In this document: positions 33,530-44,534 of the stretch, piece after piece
Position numbering within the stretch: position 1 is the stretch's first letter
How the letters are laid out: the number at the start of each line of letters is the position of its first letter
From: Delphinapterus leucas
Taxonomy: Eukaryota > Chordata > Mammalia > Artiodactyla > Monodontidae
NCBI RefSeq assembly: GCF_002288925.2
Contig: NW_022098076.1
Coordinates: 78,370,216-78,434,215, forward strand
Direction: 5' to 3'
Length of the DNA: 64,000 bases
The notes under the pieces: model-generated
What the model was told of the DNA's origin: nothing
Databases searched by the model: none
What the model saw: only the letters and a program-made list of their open reading frames with translations
Translations under genes and position numbers: made by a program

Positions 33530-33850
33530 AACTACTCCGAGGTCTTCATGCAGTGAAGAACCCATGTAGCCTAATAGAGAGAGAGAAGCCAGAAAGAGAG
33601 GCCAGAAAGGGAAGCCATGTGCAGAAACACAAAAAATAGACTTGCAAGTGAAGCCTTTTTGGACTGGCCACTTGGCTCAGCCTCCAGCTGAAAGCGGATG
33701 CATGAATGCCCTTGGCTGAGACAATGGGAAGCAGAGGAACTGCCCCACTGAAGCCTACCTGAGTTTCTGACACCCAGACTCATGAGAAAATAAATAACTG
33801 TTGCTCTAAACCACAATGTTTGGGGGTAATTTTAATGCACCATGAGATAA
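33530..33850 (+). mobile_element. MLT1-type LTR, right part of outer copy
   Basis: GCCATGTGCAGAAAC, AGCGGATGCATGAATGCCC, GACACCCAGACTCATGAGAA, AATAACTGTTGCTCTAAACC and AATGTTTGGGGGTAATTTTA match the MLT1 3' half (GTTTTAAGCCACTAAGTTTTGGGG). Short minus-strand frames here are spurious. Confidence 0.83.
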
Positions 33851-35617
33851 CCATAAATAGTCTGTAATTAGACCCATAATTAGGTCAGTATATTTGCAGC
33901 TAATTTTTTAAAAGCTGTGAGATTGACATACACATACACACATACAGGAGAAATCAACAGCAGAAGTCTGAGTATGCTTTAGGATAAGTTTCTGCGTGCA
34001 ATGGAAAGAAATTAGGTTATGTAAGTATTTATGGCTAAAGTGCTGGATAGGAATGGTGATGAAAATGGGCAGAGGAAGAGACTTGGCTTAACTTCATGGG
34101 TGGAGGATGCGAGGGGGAGGCTATTTAAAAGGATGCAGGACACGGGTTGGTCAAGTCTTCTAGCTATCTTTCCACAGCACATAGAGAGTGCGTTCGGGGA
34201 CTGCTTCTCGCTCCCACCTCCTTCCCTTTGACACATTGCTTTCTTCACTTCTGTATCTCCCTATAAACCCAGCATATTCTTACTCCTCACTGCAGTGTTA
34301 CAAGCATGGCCATTGATCAACAACACTTGAGTAGTTAGGAGAAAACCAAAGAGTACAACCAATGCATGAATCTCCCTGTGACTGATAATTCTCTCTCCGG
34401 TTGCCTTTTTCCTCTAGCTAGACATCTCTTCTCCAGCTAGACAACAGAGTTACTAGGTGCTGCCAGGATCAGGGCATCTGCTCACCCACAGTCCCCTGCA
34501 CTAGATCCATTTGCAGTTGATATGTTTAGCAGGAGGGAAACAAGTTGATGACATTAGTTACTCCCCCTAAATCATGCACCTGTCACTTCTTTTCACATTA
34601 TCCTCTTGATTCAAAACCCAGTACTTTCCAGAAAGCTCCAGCCTCAGGGTTGTTTATTTACAAACAACCTATTCTTGGACCCCAAAATCCTGTTGGCAGT
34701 TCGATCTGAACAACTGTTAATAGAACAGTGTAATTGTGACAGATTACACAGCAGCAGACTCTGCCACTATGAAAGGTGACAACATGACTGTCCCAGAGGT
34801 GCAGTCTTTTTTGCTGAGAATCTTACCCACCTGGAGCACTGAAACTGTCCCCTTTAGCCCAACCTTACAAGCGAGAGTGCTTTTGCAGCACGTTTGCTTG
34901 TTTCCATCCATGTTCGGGTCAGCTCTGCAGAGCATGGCCTGCGATTTTTCATTTCTTCCATTAAAAAAAAAAAAAAAATCTAAAGTATGCAAACGCTTAG
35001 CCCAGAGGAAGAGCTGGCACTTTAATCTTCCAGAAAGTAAAGGAAACGGTGGTGAGAACTGCTAGTCTGGATTTAATTCTAACCTATGAGGAAGGACATG
35101 TGGGGCGGGGGGGAAGTGAATAATAGGAAACTTAGAAGAAAGAGGTGACCTCATCTTAAGAGTTGTTAATTATCAAATAATATTATGAGTATATCAGATT
35201 CAGACCCAGACTTTTATACAAGCAGATTTCAAAAGATTCCAAGAAAATATATAAAATATATGTCTCAGTTGGCTAGAGATTGTAAAGTCATGGGGAATGG
35301 AAATTCTTAAAATAAGCAAACCAGGAACAAAGGAACAGAAAAGAACACGACATTACTACAACTGCAAATATTTTCAATGATGGAGAAATCTGGAGGAATC
35401 TGGAGAGGAAGGGGATGTAAAAAGTGTGATCAATGTGGCCGTATGAGAAACTTTTGACCTATTCGGATTTTAAGACACCACACACAAAAGTTGGAAGGCA
35501 GAATATGTGGCTTAAAACAAATTTATAAAAAATGAGTGACAGCTCAGCAAGGATAGTGGCAAGGAAGTTAATGTTTTAGAGTAAATGAAGCCTTGTAGAA
35601 ATGCTCATAACAATTAA
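33851..35617. other. Anonymous non-coding sequence
   Basis: Contains A16 at 34962-34977 and a G-rich run near 35101-35114. A 109-codon plus frame at 34736-35065 and an 82-codon antisense frame overlap. Neither shows a domain, and the former runs through the A tract as poly-Lys. No repeat family recognised. Confidence 0.45.
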
Positions 35618-35631
35618 AAAGCCTTTGGATG

Positions 35632-35842
35632 GGGCTTCCCTGGTGGCGCAGTGGTTGGGGGTCCGCCTGCCGATGCAGGGGACACGGGTTCGTGCCCCGG
35701 TCCGGGAAGATCCCACATGGCGCATAGCGGCTGGGCCCGTGAGCCATGGCCGCTGAGCCTGCGCGTCCGGAGCCTGTGCTCCGCAACGGGAGAGGCCACA
35801 ACAGTGAGAGGCCCGCGTACCGCAAAAAATAAATAAATAAAT
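35632..35842 (+). mobile_element. CHR-type tRNA-Glu SINE, near consensus
   Basis: It is closest of the copies to my recalled family consensus and retains many CpGs. The A box is TGGCGCAGTGG (35644-35654) and the B box GGTTCGTGCCC (35687-35697). The tail is (AAAT)n. The target duplication AAAGCCTTTGGATGG lies at 35618-35632 and 35843-35857. High CpG retention argues for a young copy. The 137- and 125-codon minus frames across it are not genes. Confidence 0.97.
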
Positions 35843-35857
35843 AAAGCCTTTGGATGG

Positions 35858-36565
35858 ATTTGGATAATGAAGACTGGGGAAGACCATTAAGAGGATCATT
35901 AACCAATGACAAACAACAAAATAACAGAAGTAATAACAGATGCTTTGCATCAATAATTCCTATAAGTAAAAAAGAATCCAAATGTTAAGGACCTAACAAA
36001 CTGTATTTAAGTAAAATTGGTATCTGAATCAGATAAAAAGGCTCTGACAGCCAGAAACTGCTCTGTCCTCTGAGCTCAGACAGAGTACCGCATGGCAAGA
36101 GAAACATGGCCAATCTGGGGAAAGGTGGAGAAGAAGAGGTTTAGGGCTTCACTACCAGAAGTGTCCTCTGCAGACCAGCAGCATGAACAGCCCCTGGGAT
36201 CGGATGGAAATACAGATTCACAGGCTTCATCTGTGACCTACGGAATCTGCATTTTAACCAAATACCCTGTAACCCGCATACACATTAAGGTTTGAAAAGC
36301 TCTGCTCCCGAAAAATGTAGATGGGCAAATAATTTGATTTTCAACACATGTCGATTCTGAGTTTTGACACTAATCTCTGCAGAACTGAAAAAGGAATTAT
36401 TCAAGAGATGGTTTATGCACATACTGAAGGGCTTCAGTAACCCCAAGGACTGGCAGAAGTCCATGAAGAACAAAGCACACAAACTAAACCCATTAAAAAG
36501 CTAAAAAGCTAAATTTAGGGCAAGATAGCAAGAAATGCCATGTACCTTTTCTTTTTTCTTTTTTG
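35858..36565. other. Anonymous non-coding sequence
   Basis: Nothing recognised. Confidence 0.5.
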
Positions 36566-36567
36566 TA

Positions 36568-36782
36568 AGCTGCAGCACAGCATAAGGGTTAAGAATAAAG
36601 GCTCTGATAACAGTTTACTGGGTTCAGATCATAGTTTTGCCACTTACTGTGTGATTTAACCAATCACTTAACTTCTCTGTGTCTGCTTCCTCACCTGTAA
36701 AATGGGGAAAATGATGATGCCCATCTTATAGGTAACTGTGAGAATGAAATGAGCCAGGAAAAATAAAGCACTTCTAAATGCA
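36568..36782 (+). mobile_element. MIR SINE, well preserved (left part)
   Basis: AGCATAAGGGTTAAGAATAA, TTTGCCACTTACTGTGTGAT, CTTAACTTCTCTGTGTCTGC, TCACCTGTAAAATGGGGAAA and AATAAAGCACTTCTAAATGC follow the MIR consensus closely. The 3' end continues at 37040 after an L1 insertion. Confidence 0.95.
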
Positions 36783-37036
36783 ATGTGGAAGCTGGTTTGG
36801 ATCCTGGAACAGAAAGAGGATGTTGGTGAGAAAACTGGTGAATTCCAAATAAAGACTGTAGTCTAGTCAATAGCAATGTGCCAACGTTATTTTCTTAGTT
36901 TTGCAAACTAACGGTTATATAAGATGTTAACATTAGAGGGAATCAGTGAAGGGTATATAAAACCCTTTGTACTGTTTTTGCCACTTTTCTATAAATCTAA
37001 AATTATTGCCAAATAAAGTGTATTTAAAAAAATCAT
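36783..37036 (+). mobile_element. Old L1 LINE 3' end inside MIR
   Basis: GGTGAATTCCAAATAAAGAC, CTGTAGTCTAGTCAATAGC, AAGATGTTAACATTAG, GAAGGGTATATAAAACCC, TTCTATAAATCTAAAATTAT and GCCAAATAAAGTGTATTT are the classic end of an old mammalian L1 3' UTR, followed by an A run. Confidence 0.85.
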
Positions 37037-37039
37037 AAC

Positions 37040-37090
37040 ATAGTGCTTTACATAAAATACTCAATAAATGTGAGCTTTTATAATTGTTTA
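37040..37090 (+). mobile_element. MIR SINE 3' end (right part)
   Basis: ACATAGTGCTTTACATAAAA, then TACTCAATAAATGTGAGCTT, completes the MIR begun at 36568. Confidence 0.75.
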
Positions 37091-38505
37091 AAAATTTTCT
37101 TTATTTATAGTCAGAATATAAAAATCTAAAGAGTCAAATATGGGCATACGAATCCTGATCCAGCAATATATCTTGGGTGAAGATTTATAAGATATGTTTT
37201 GAGATAGCACAAAACTCACAAAACGGGGAGAGAGCTAATTTATTTAAAGCTTGTATCCACCAGTTTCCTTAAGCAAAAGATGCTAACTCTAGCTTTGATG
37301 CAATTTACAAAATCAAAAAGGACATGGAATAATGGGCCTCAGAAAGGACGGGGTCAAGGAAACTCTGGGGATCTGAGCAACAGGAAAGAATGGGCAGTCT
37401 AATCAGTGTGCAGCTCAGTGATGTGTAACCTACAATAGTTTTCATCTTTGGGCCCTTTCAAGACTCATATTCCAAGAAGCAAGAACAACAAATTAGTCCA
37501 GCCTGGGCTATGTGGATCCTCTGGAGTCCAACACGTGAGCAGAGAGGGGAGGAGGGCCCTATAACCAGCAGGAAGGGCCATAAGCACGAGGCCGGCAAAA
37601 GGAACAGAAATCCAATGCAACCATAAACACAGTTTTGAAAAGATCTTAAACTAGAGAAGGATTCTGATGATATAACTTCTGGCTTAAAGGTTAAGGGTGT
37701 TTTATAACTGGACAAAAATAAGCTAAGAGGCTCTAATTACCTGTAAGCAGAGTGTGAGCTGATTTGTCATTGAGCCACCCAAGCACCAAACTAGGAGGTT
37801 GGAGTGTCAAAACAGGGGGTAGAGGTCCTCCTGATCTCAGCACTAATTAGAAGGACTTTGTGTTCTAGTTTTGGTTCTTTATTTTAGTGGGATATTTCCA
37901 ATCTGAGATAAATACGATAATGTCCTTGAAAGTTCTATAACTGTGTCCAAAGTGGGATCAGTGCATTCCAAGGAGGCAAAATAATACTTTGAGGTCAAGG
38001 TAAAATCTTAGAGCTTCTATTAATATTCACACTCTAGGTAGAGCAAGAAATTCATTAAACGTAAGTGATATTTACTCTACAGATTGCCACTGCTATGCTC
38101 CCTGGGACCAGAAATTAGGTGGACACATACTGTGTACCATCCATGGAGTTAGAGCATGGGTTTCAACCCGGTGGCCATACTCTCACATCCTTTCAGTAGG
38201 CTGTGATGCACTTCAGTTTAAATAGGCTCAGGTAAATGGGTTTGGGAAGTAATGTGAGAAAACGCTCTGAAAGAGGCGCCAGATCAAAAGTAGACCTTGA
38301 AATGGTAGACAAAGAAACCAAAACAAAATGGAAGGGTGTGTACTTCTGTCCCCACCACAAACTCCTTATTAGCTATCTTAAAAGATAAAAGCAATCATGA
38401 CCTAAATAAATCTGCAAGCAGCTGGCCAACAAGTTCAGAATTGTCAGAAGAATATCTGAATTATGGACTTATATCTATAACACTGAATGAGAAACTTTGC
38501 CCTAA
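37091..38505. other. Anonymous non-coding sequence
   Basis: Nothing recognised. The 85-codon minus frame at 37458-37715 has a hydrophobic patch but no family match or splice context. Confidence 0.45.
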
Positions 38506-38507
38506 AT

Positions 38508-38723
38508 CAATAGTTCTTAACGGGGAGCGACTTTGCTGCTAAGGGGACATTTGGAACGTCTGGAGACATTTTAGATTGTCAAAACTGAAAGATGCCATTG
38601 ACATCTAGTGGGTAGAGGCCAGGGATGCTGCTACTATCCTCCCTTACCATGTATAGGAGAGTCCCCTCCAGCAAAAAATTCTCTGACCCAGAATATCAAT
38701 AGTTCCAAGATTGAGAAACTCTG
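38508..38723 (+). mobile_element. MER5A (hAT-Charlie non-autonomous DNA transposon)
   Basis: CAATAGTTCTTAACGGGGAG (terminal repeat), GGGACATTTGGAACGTCTGG, ACATCTAGTGGGTAGAGGCC, AGGGATGCTGCTACTATCCT, CAGAATATCAATAGTTCC and TTGAGAAACTCTG match MER5A end to end. This copy is intact in length. Confidence 0.95.
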
Positions 38724-38759
38724 AAATGAATGTGCATTAAGATATTAGCAAATAATAGT

Positions 38760-38880
38760 TACACCTATAAAATTTATAGAGTAACAAATATGTTATATGT
38801 ATACAAATAAAGTTACCTATGTACATTATATATGTATAAAGTAACATATATATGTCAATATATACTCCAAATATTTTTGT
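38760..38880. repeat. AT-rich region with TATATGTATA motifs
   Basis: Degenerate (TA)n sequence with GTTACNTATGTA-like repeats. Confidence 0.75.
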
Positions 38881-38989
38881 GATGGAAATTGTGAATTTAA
38901 AAAAAAGAGTTTGGACAGCATCAGAACAGCATATAATAGATGCTTCATAAAGGTTATTGTTTGCCTTTATTTAAAGACTAAAGTTTTGA

Positions 38990-39199
38990 AACCATGACAC
39001 AGAAATTATTGAAGGATCTGTGATTGTGGAATTTGAAACAGAAGATGAAGAAATTATGTTAGCTGCCTTGAAAAATCTAAGAGTATTTTGTAGAAGAAAG
39101 GTATGTGTTAGCGGTGTTTCTCCAGAGGGCAAAACTAAGATCGCTGAAATCAAACACCAAAAGGACTGTTTTGATACGATAGAAAGAAGATTTTTCTAA
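38990..39199 (+). other. Unassigned 69-codon open frame (no initiator at its 5' limit)
   Basis: A stop-free frame begins after TGA at 38987-38989 and ends at TAA 39197-39199. Its translation looks protein-like: NHDTEIIEGSVIVEFETEDE, LAALKNLRVFCRRKVCV, SPEGKTKIAEIKHQKDCFD. The first ATG is internal (about 39055). A good 5' splice consensus (AAAG|GTATGT) sits inside it at about 39100, but the frame stays open beyond. I do not recognise the family. It could be a fragment of a processed pseudogene, an exon remnant or chance. Confidence 0.25.
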
Positions 39200-39635
39200 C
39201 AATTTTAGTGGTTAGGCAATGAAATGAGCTGATAAACTCAGGAAATTTGGATTTGGGATGGGACATTGGCCAAGATGAGCTATGTGGGCCTCAGTTCAGC
39301 AATTCTGAAATTAAATAAATGAATAGCTTTTCAAGCCATTTATGTTGTACTCCAATGGGCCACACTATGTGTTTAAAGGGGAGGTTCCAAACTCATGGTT
39401 TTCAGAAGTGTGTTGTGTTTTCCAAAACATTTAAAAATCAACACTCAACATTTTAAAAGCAAGAGACTTAGCATAAACAAACCAGGTTTCAGGTTTATTT
39501 TGCAATTTGAGAAGATATCACACCACATTCATGTTCCTACATGGCAACAGTAAGCTGGGATTTTCCACTTTGCTCATTTCTATGACCTTACATTGGCCAT
39601 AGAGAGCTGGAGTCTCAGAGCTGAGTAGTACTTAA
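39200..39635. other. Anonymous non-coding sequence
   Basis: Nothing recognised. Confidence 0.5.
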
Positions 39636-39639
39636 TAAA

Positions 39640-39890
39640 GTTGACTCCAGTGCAACAGGACTTGGCTGCAAATCCCTCTGCCATCATTTACTAGTGGTGC
39701 AAACTCGGGGAAATTCCTTAATATTCTCTTTGCTTTAATTTTTCCATCTCTGATATGATGATAGCAATGATACCCACCTCATAAATGTGTATGAAGGTGG
39801 ATTGAATTCACTACATCCAAAGTCCTAGGAGGAGTTCCTGGCACATAGCAAGTGCTTTGTGAGTGTCTGTCATTGTTATTTGAGTTTGTG
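39640..39890 (+). mobile_element. MIR SINE, near full length
   Basis: GCAACAGGACTTGGCTGCAA, CATCATTTACTAGTGGTGCA, TAATTTTTCCATCTCTGATA, GATACCCACCTCATAAATG and GTTCCTGGCACATAGCAAGT are in consensus order. Confidence 0.93.
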
Positions 39891-41250
39891 GCTCCTGGTA
39901 GAAAGGCAGCCTGCGTTCCCTTCTTGTGCAATTCTCAGCAAAGTGTTTAAGTCAATACTGTTTCCTGGATCTGACATTGCCATCTAAATACATATTATGC
40001 AAGAGACACAAGTCATGTTTCCATCTAGGTTTTGAAGCAATAGTTCTAACTCTTTTAATATATCAGATCCTATGACTGGTTAAAATGAAATAAAGGTGTG
40101 GTTGGGGGAGATGGGAAAGGACTACTTACTTGTTCCTTTTTATAAGACTTTGATAATTAAGTTCATAGTGGAAACATGAATCCACAAAATTACAACATTG
40201 GGGGAGCCATAGACACCGTTACTATAGTTTAGCCCAATGACCCTGGAGGCTAGCAGGAGGGAACCCCCAAAAGCTTTAGAGTGGATGAAAAGGATAATAT
40301 TTTTTAAATGTCTATTAGAGCACTGAAGAATAACTTCAGTCCTCAGTCCCAGGGACCACCAAACCACCATTTCATAATCCAGAATATTGCAATCAGTTGA
40401 TCTAAAATGAAGCTTGAGTTAAAACTTCATTATCATCTTGCCTAACTAGAATCATTTTTATTATTTTTTTTGCAGTTTTATTGAAAAACTGAAAAATAAG
40501 GAGCATCCATTAGGTCATATGTTAGATATAGTGAATTTTTATCCAGTGAACAAAAACTGGCTTTGAAATTGGTTATATAACCTTCTTATTTGGGAGGCTG
40601 AACAGAGATGGTACACACACCTTTCGACATTGGTTGCTATTCAGAGCAAAGCCACAATGCCCAGAAATTGCAGGTTTGTTCACTCTACAGTGCTTAACAA
40701 TCTCCCAAGGAAGGCAGATGCATTTTCCAAGATAGTGGTTTCATCAAAGAATAGCCGATAATGACAGATAAAGAGCTGCCTGGTGGCTTTTTCAAGGATT
40801 TACTGAATATTGATAGGACACAGCTTCTGTCTGAGAAGAACCCTTTGTGGCCAGTGATTGCCTTGTGTCATTAAACCTGGCCAACAATTGTTTTGTCCCA
40901 CGGGATCTACTTTACCAAACCATGGAAGAAAAGAATATTTAGACATGTATTTTTCATCACAGAAAGAAGCTGAATTTTGAAGTATGGACAGTTTACACAA
41001 TAATGAGAAAGCTTTGTGTGTATGATGAGTAATTTCCATTTTGTTACTGTAAAGTCACACAAGGTACATGTGGGAGACAGAATGAAGTGACCTGGAATCA
41101 TGTCCGGTAAAGGAGCCTGAAACACCACCTGGCTTTCTATAAGTATATTTTAATGGGCAATTTTGTTCACATACCTCCTGAACTACACAATTAAGCTTTC
41201 TATGTTGTATGGAAATATATGTTAATATATGTTAACATATACATTAATAT
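39891..41250. other. Anonymous non-coding sequence
   Basis: Nothing recognised with confidence; AT-rich (TTAATATATG) near 41215-41250. Overlapping minus frames at 40800-41128 have no support. Confidence 0.5.
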
Positions 41251-41254
41251 ATGC

Positions 41255-41432
41255 CGCCTTATGTTTTTCTCTCATTATTTGTAATATATTGCTCTTGCCT
41301 CCCCGACTATAATGTGTAATCCACGAGGTCATGGACATTTCTAATACGTCTTTTCTTCTATGTTGTTGCTAACAGTGAACTGGGCACATATCATAGGTTC
41401 AAAAATACATGTTGATCGATTGAATGGCAAAG
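41255..41432 (+). mobile_element. L2 LINE 3' end, sense
   Basis: GCTCTTGCCTCCCCGACTAT, GTGTAATCCACGAGGTCATG, AGTGAACTGGGCACATATCA and GTTGATCGATTGAATG follow the L2 terminus (CCCACTAGACTGTGAGCTCC...CTGGCACATAGTAGG...GTTGAATGAATG). Confidence 0.75.
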
Positions 41433-42435
41433 ATCGTGGATGCAGAAAGCGATCAGAAGAAAGATTACAAGGTTCCAACAGAAGCTGCAGTTTTGAAGGA
41501 TTAAATGGTGACTTACTTAGAAAGTAATTTAATTGAGGGGAAAAATAAAACACTGAGAGGTGGCTTGTCCCAACTCTGTTGAGGCAAGAGCTTCAAAAGA
41601 GAAATGGATAATTTTGAATGATGAAGAGAAATGTTTAGTTATACCAAATAGATGTAGTCTTTGAACCATATTTAATTTCCTTAAAACACTATGGATTAAG
41701 ATAATGTAGGACCAGATTAAGCGTCTCAGTTCTTTGAAACATTTATAGACAGATTTTCCCCCTCACTTTGCACAGTTTTTAACCACCATCGTTGTTGGTT
41801 ATTTATAAAAACTTATTTAAAAACACAGATAGTGATAGTGGCATATGGTTGTCTTATTTACTGTCATTAGTCATAGAAATTATGTCAACTAATCTCCTAA
41901 AACTGTTGCTCTCACCCCCATTCACTTGCCGTATCAGAGAAATATATTAGGGAATTTGTCTGGAAGCCAAATTCCGAGAATTTCAGTATGACATCTTAAC
42001 TTGTTATAAGTCAAATATCTGGACTGAAGACATGAACAGCCAAGAAGTCTAGATGTACCATCAACACTTTTTCTGAAGTTGTCTAAAGAAAAGAAAATGT
42101 CATGTCCACTGTTCCATGACTTGGACAAAAGCCACAGTGACTTTTATGTAAATACCGGCATCTTTGGTATGTTGATTAATCTTCGAATGAGTGGAAGTGC
42201 TATTTCCCTTGCAATAGAACAGAGATGGACTTGCATTGTATCAGGGCATACTCAGGCCCTCCTGTGTTTGAGGAGCTGTTATAAAATCAGTGCACCACTG
42301 AAGTCTTTCCTGGAGAATTTAAATTAATGGAAGCAGCTACCTCGTGAATCACCACTTCAATAAATTGCTATAGGGCAGGTCACCAGATATGGATCCTCTA
42401 CTTTTATGTTTACCTCAGAAGGGGTCAAACTTTTC
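41433..42435. other. Anonymous non-coding sequence
   Basis: Nothing recognised. The 82-codon plus frame at 42079-42327 has no motif I know. Confidence 0.45.
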
Positions 42436-42440
42436 ACAGG

Positions 42441-42597
42441 GTTTTTTTTTCCTCTGGTCTCTAGAGGGCAGGCTCAGTAGTTGTGGCGCATGAGCTTAGT
42501 TGCTCCGCGGCACGTGGGATCTGCCTGGACCAGGGCTCGAACTGGTGTCCCATGCATTGGCAGGCGGATTCTTAACCATTGTATCACCAGGGAAGTC
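42441..42597 (-). mobile_element. Older CHR-type tRNA-Glu SINE, antisense
   Basis: The T run at 42442-42450 is the tail. TTAGTTGCTCCGCGGCACGT, CCAGGGCTCGAACTGG, CATTGGCAGGCGGATTCTTA and ACCAGGGAAGTCT are the antisense SINE. The tRNA part reads AATCCGCCTGCCAATG, a different subfamily from the younger copies, and the A box is decayed (TGATACAATGG). No exact target duplication found. Confidence 0.9.
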
Positions 42598-42629
42598 TGT
42601 GTCATGTCCTTTTAATAGTTTTTAAAAAA

Positions 42630-44493
42630 AAAATTTTTTTTTAAACAACAGGTCCTTATTAGTTAGCTATTTTATACATATTAGTGTATATACATCGGTC
42701 CCAATCCCCCAGTTCATCCCAACCCCTTTTCCCCACTTGGTGTCCATACGTTTGTTCTCTACATTGGTGTCTCTATTTCTGCCTTGAAAACAGGTTCATC
42801 TGTACAATTTTTCTAGATTCCACATATATGCATTAATGTATGGTATTTGTTTTTCTCTTTCTGACTTACTTTACTCTGTATGACAATCTCTAGGTCCACC
42901 CACGTCTCTACAAATGACCCAATTTTGTTCCTTTTTATGGCTGAGTAATATTCCATTGTATATATGTACCACATCTTCTTTATCCATTCGTCTGCTGATG
43001 GACATTTAGGTTGCTTCCATGACCTGGCTATTGTAAATAGTGTTGCAGTGAACATTGGGGTGCATTTTTGAATTATGGTTTTCTCTGGGTATATGCCCAG
43101 TAGTGGGATTGCTGGGTCATATGATAATTCTATTTTTAGTTTTTTAAGGAACCTCTATACTGTTCTCCATAGAGGCTATATCAATTTAAATTGCCCCCAA
43201 CAGTGCAAGAGGGTTCCCTTTTCTCCACACCCTCTCCAGCATTTGTAGATTTTCTGATGATGCCCATTCTAACATGTGTGAATTGATACCTCATGGTAGT
43301 TTTGATTTGCATTTCTCTAATCATTAGTGATGTTGAGCAGCTTTTCACGTGCCTCTTGGCCATCTGTATGTCTTCTTTGGAGAAATGTCTATTTAGGTCT
43401 TTTGCTCATTCTTTAACTGGGTTTTTTTTTAAACATTGAGCTGCATGAGCTGTTTATATATTTGGAGATTAATCCTTTGTCCGTTGATTCATTTGCAAAC
43501 ATTTTCTCCCATCCTGAGGGTTGTCTTTTCAACTTGTTTATAGTGTCCTTTGCTGGGCAAAAGCTTTTAAGTTTCATTAGGTCTCATTTATTAATTTTTG
43601 TTTGTATTTCCATTACTCTTAGAGGTGTGTCAAAAAGATCTTGCTATGATTTATGTCAAAGAGTGTTCTTCCTATGCTTCCCTCTAAGAGTTTTATAGTG
43701 TCCAGTCTTACATTTAGGTCTTTAATCCATTTTGAGTTTATTTTTCTGTATGGTGTTAGGGAGTGTTCTAATTTCGTTCTTTTACATGTAGCTGTCCAGT
43801 TTTCCCAGCACCACTTATTGAAGAGACTGTCTTTTCTCCATTGTATATCCTTGCCTCCTTTGTCATAGATTAGTTGACCATAGGTGCGTGGGTTTATCTC
43901 TGGGCTTTCTATCCTGTTCCATTTGATCTATATTTCTGTATTTGTGCCAGCATCATATTGTCTTGATGACTATAGCTTTGTAGTATAGTCTAAAGTCAGG
44001 GAGTCTGATTCCTCCAGCTCTGTTTTTTTCCCCTCAAGATTGCTTTGGCTATTCAGGGTCGTTTGTGTCTCCATACAAATTTTAAGATATTTTGTTCTAG
44101 TTCTGTAAAACATGCCACTGGTAATTTGATAGGGATTGCATTGAATCTGTAGATTCCTTTGGGTAGTATAGTCCTTTTCACAATGTTGATTCTTCCAACC
44201 CAAGAACATGGTATATCTCTCCATCTATTTGTGTCATCTTTGACTTCTTTCATCAGTGTTTTATAGTTTTCTGAGTACAAGTCTTTTACGTCCTTAGGTA
44301 GGTTTATTCCTAGGTATTGTTGTAATGGTGAATGGGTTGTTTCCTTAATTTCTCTTTCTGATCTTTCATTGTTAGTGTACAGGAATGCAAGAGATGCCTG
44401 TACATTAATTTTGTATCCTGCAACTTTACCAAATTCATTGATTAGCTCTAGTAGCTTTCTGGTGACATCTTTAGGATTATCTATGTGTAGTGT
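42630..44493 (-). mobile_element. L1 LINE, 5'-truncated, minus strand, ~1.85 kb
   Basis: Minus-strand L1 comprising the ORF2 C-terminal half and 3' UTR, with the poly(A) as T run at 42634-42642. Peptides such as [32 protein letters not shown] and IHICG-type ends read on the minus strand. Plus-strand landmarks include GTGTCTCTATTTCTGCCTTG, GGCTGAGTAATATTCCATTG and TTTACATGTAGCTGTCCAG. Frameshifts inactivate it. The 188-codon minus frame at 44053-44619 is L1 ORF2 extended by chance into flank. Its 5' end is fused to 5S rRNA sequence rather than plain genomic DNA. Confidence 0.96.
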
Positions 44494-44534
44494 CAGATGA
44501 GATTGGGCGTGTTCAAGGTGGTATGGCCGTAGAC
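44494..44534 (-). pseudogene. 5S rRNA 5' fragment (nt 1-41) fused to L1 5' end
   Basis: Read on the minus strand from 44534: GTCTACGGCCATACCACCTT, then GAACACGCCCAATCTCATCT and G. This matches nucleotides 1-41 of vertebrate 5S rRNA at 37 of 41 positions. Three of the four differences are CpG-to-CpA changes, as expected from methyl-CpG decay. The match starts exactly at 5S nucleotide 1 and stops exactly where L1 ORF2 sequence (TGACACTACACATAG) begins, with a shared TGA at the junction. The internal 5S promoter region is absent, so it cannot be transcribed as a 5S gene. It forms the 5' end of a chimeric retrocopy. Confidence 0.9.

Noticed and set aside
34131..34155. SINE-like phrase GGATGCAGGACACGGGTTGG
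   Set aside because: It resembles the SINE text GATGCAGGGGACACGGGTTCG, but neither flank matches the rest of the SINE; too short to call.
34736..35065. 109-codon plus-strand open frame
   Set aside because: Runs through an A16 tract as poly-Lys and has no domain; an antisense frame covers the same bases.
35568..35981. 137- and 125-codon minus-strand open frames
   Set aside because: Their centre is an antisense translation of the GC-rich SINE; the same peptide pattern recurs at the SINEs near 785, 18404 and 44700.
39095..39110. Consensus 5' splice site AAAG|GTATGT as exon evidence
   Set aside because: The only upstream acceptor-like site leads into in-frame stops, so no exon model holds.
44494..44534. 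Functional 5S rRNA gene
   Set aside because: Only nucleotides 1-41 are present; the internal control region and 3' half are missing and the fragment is fused to L1.
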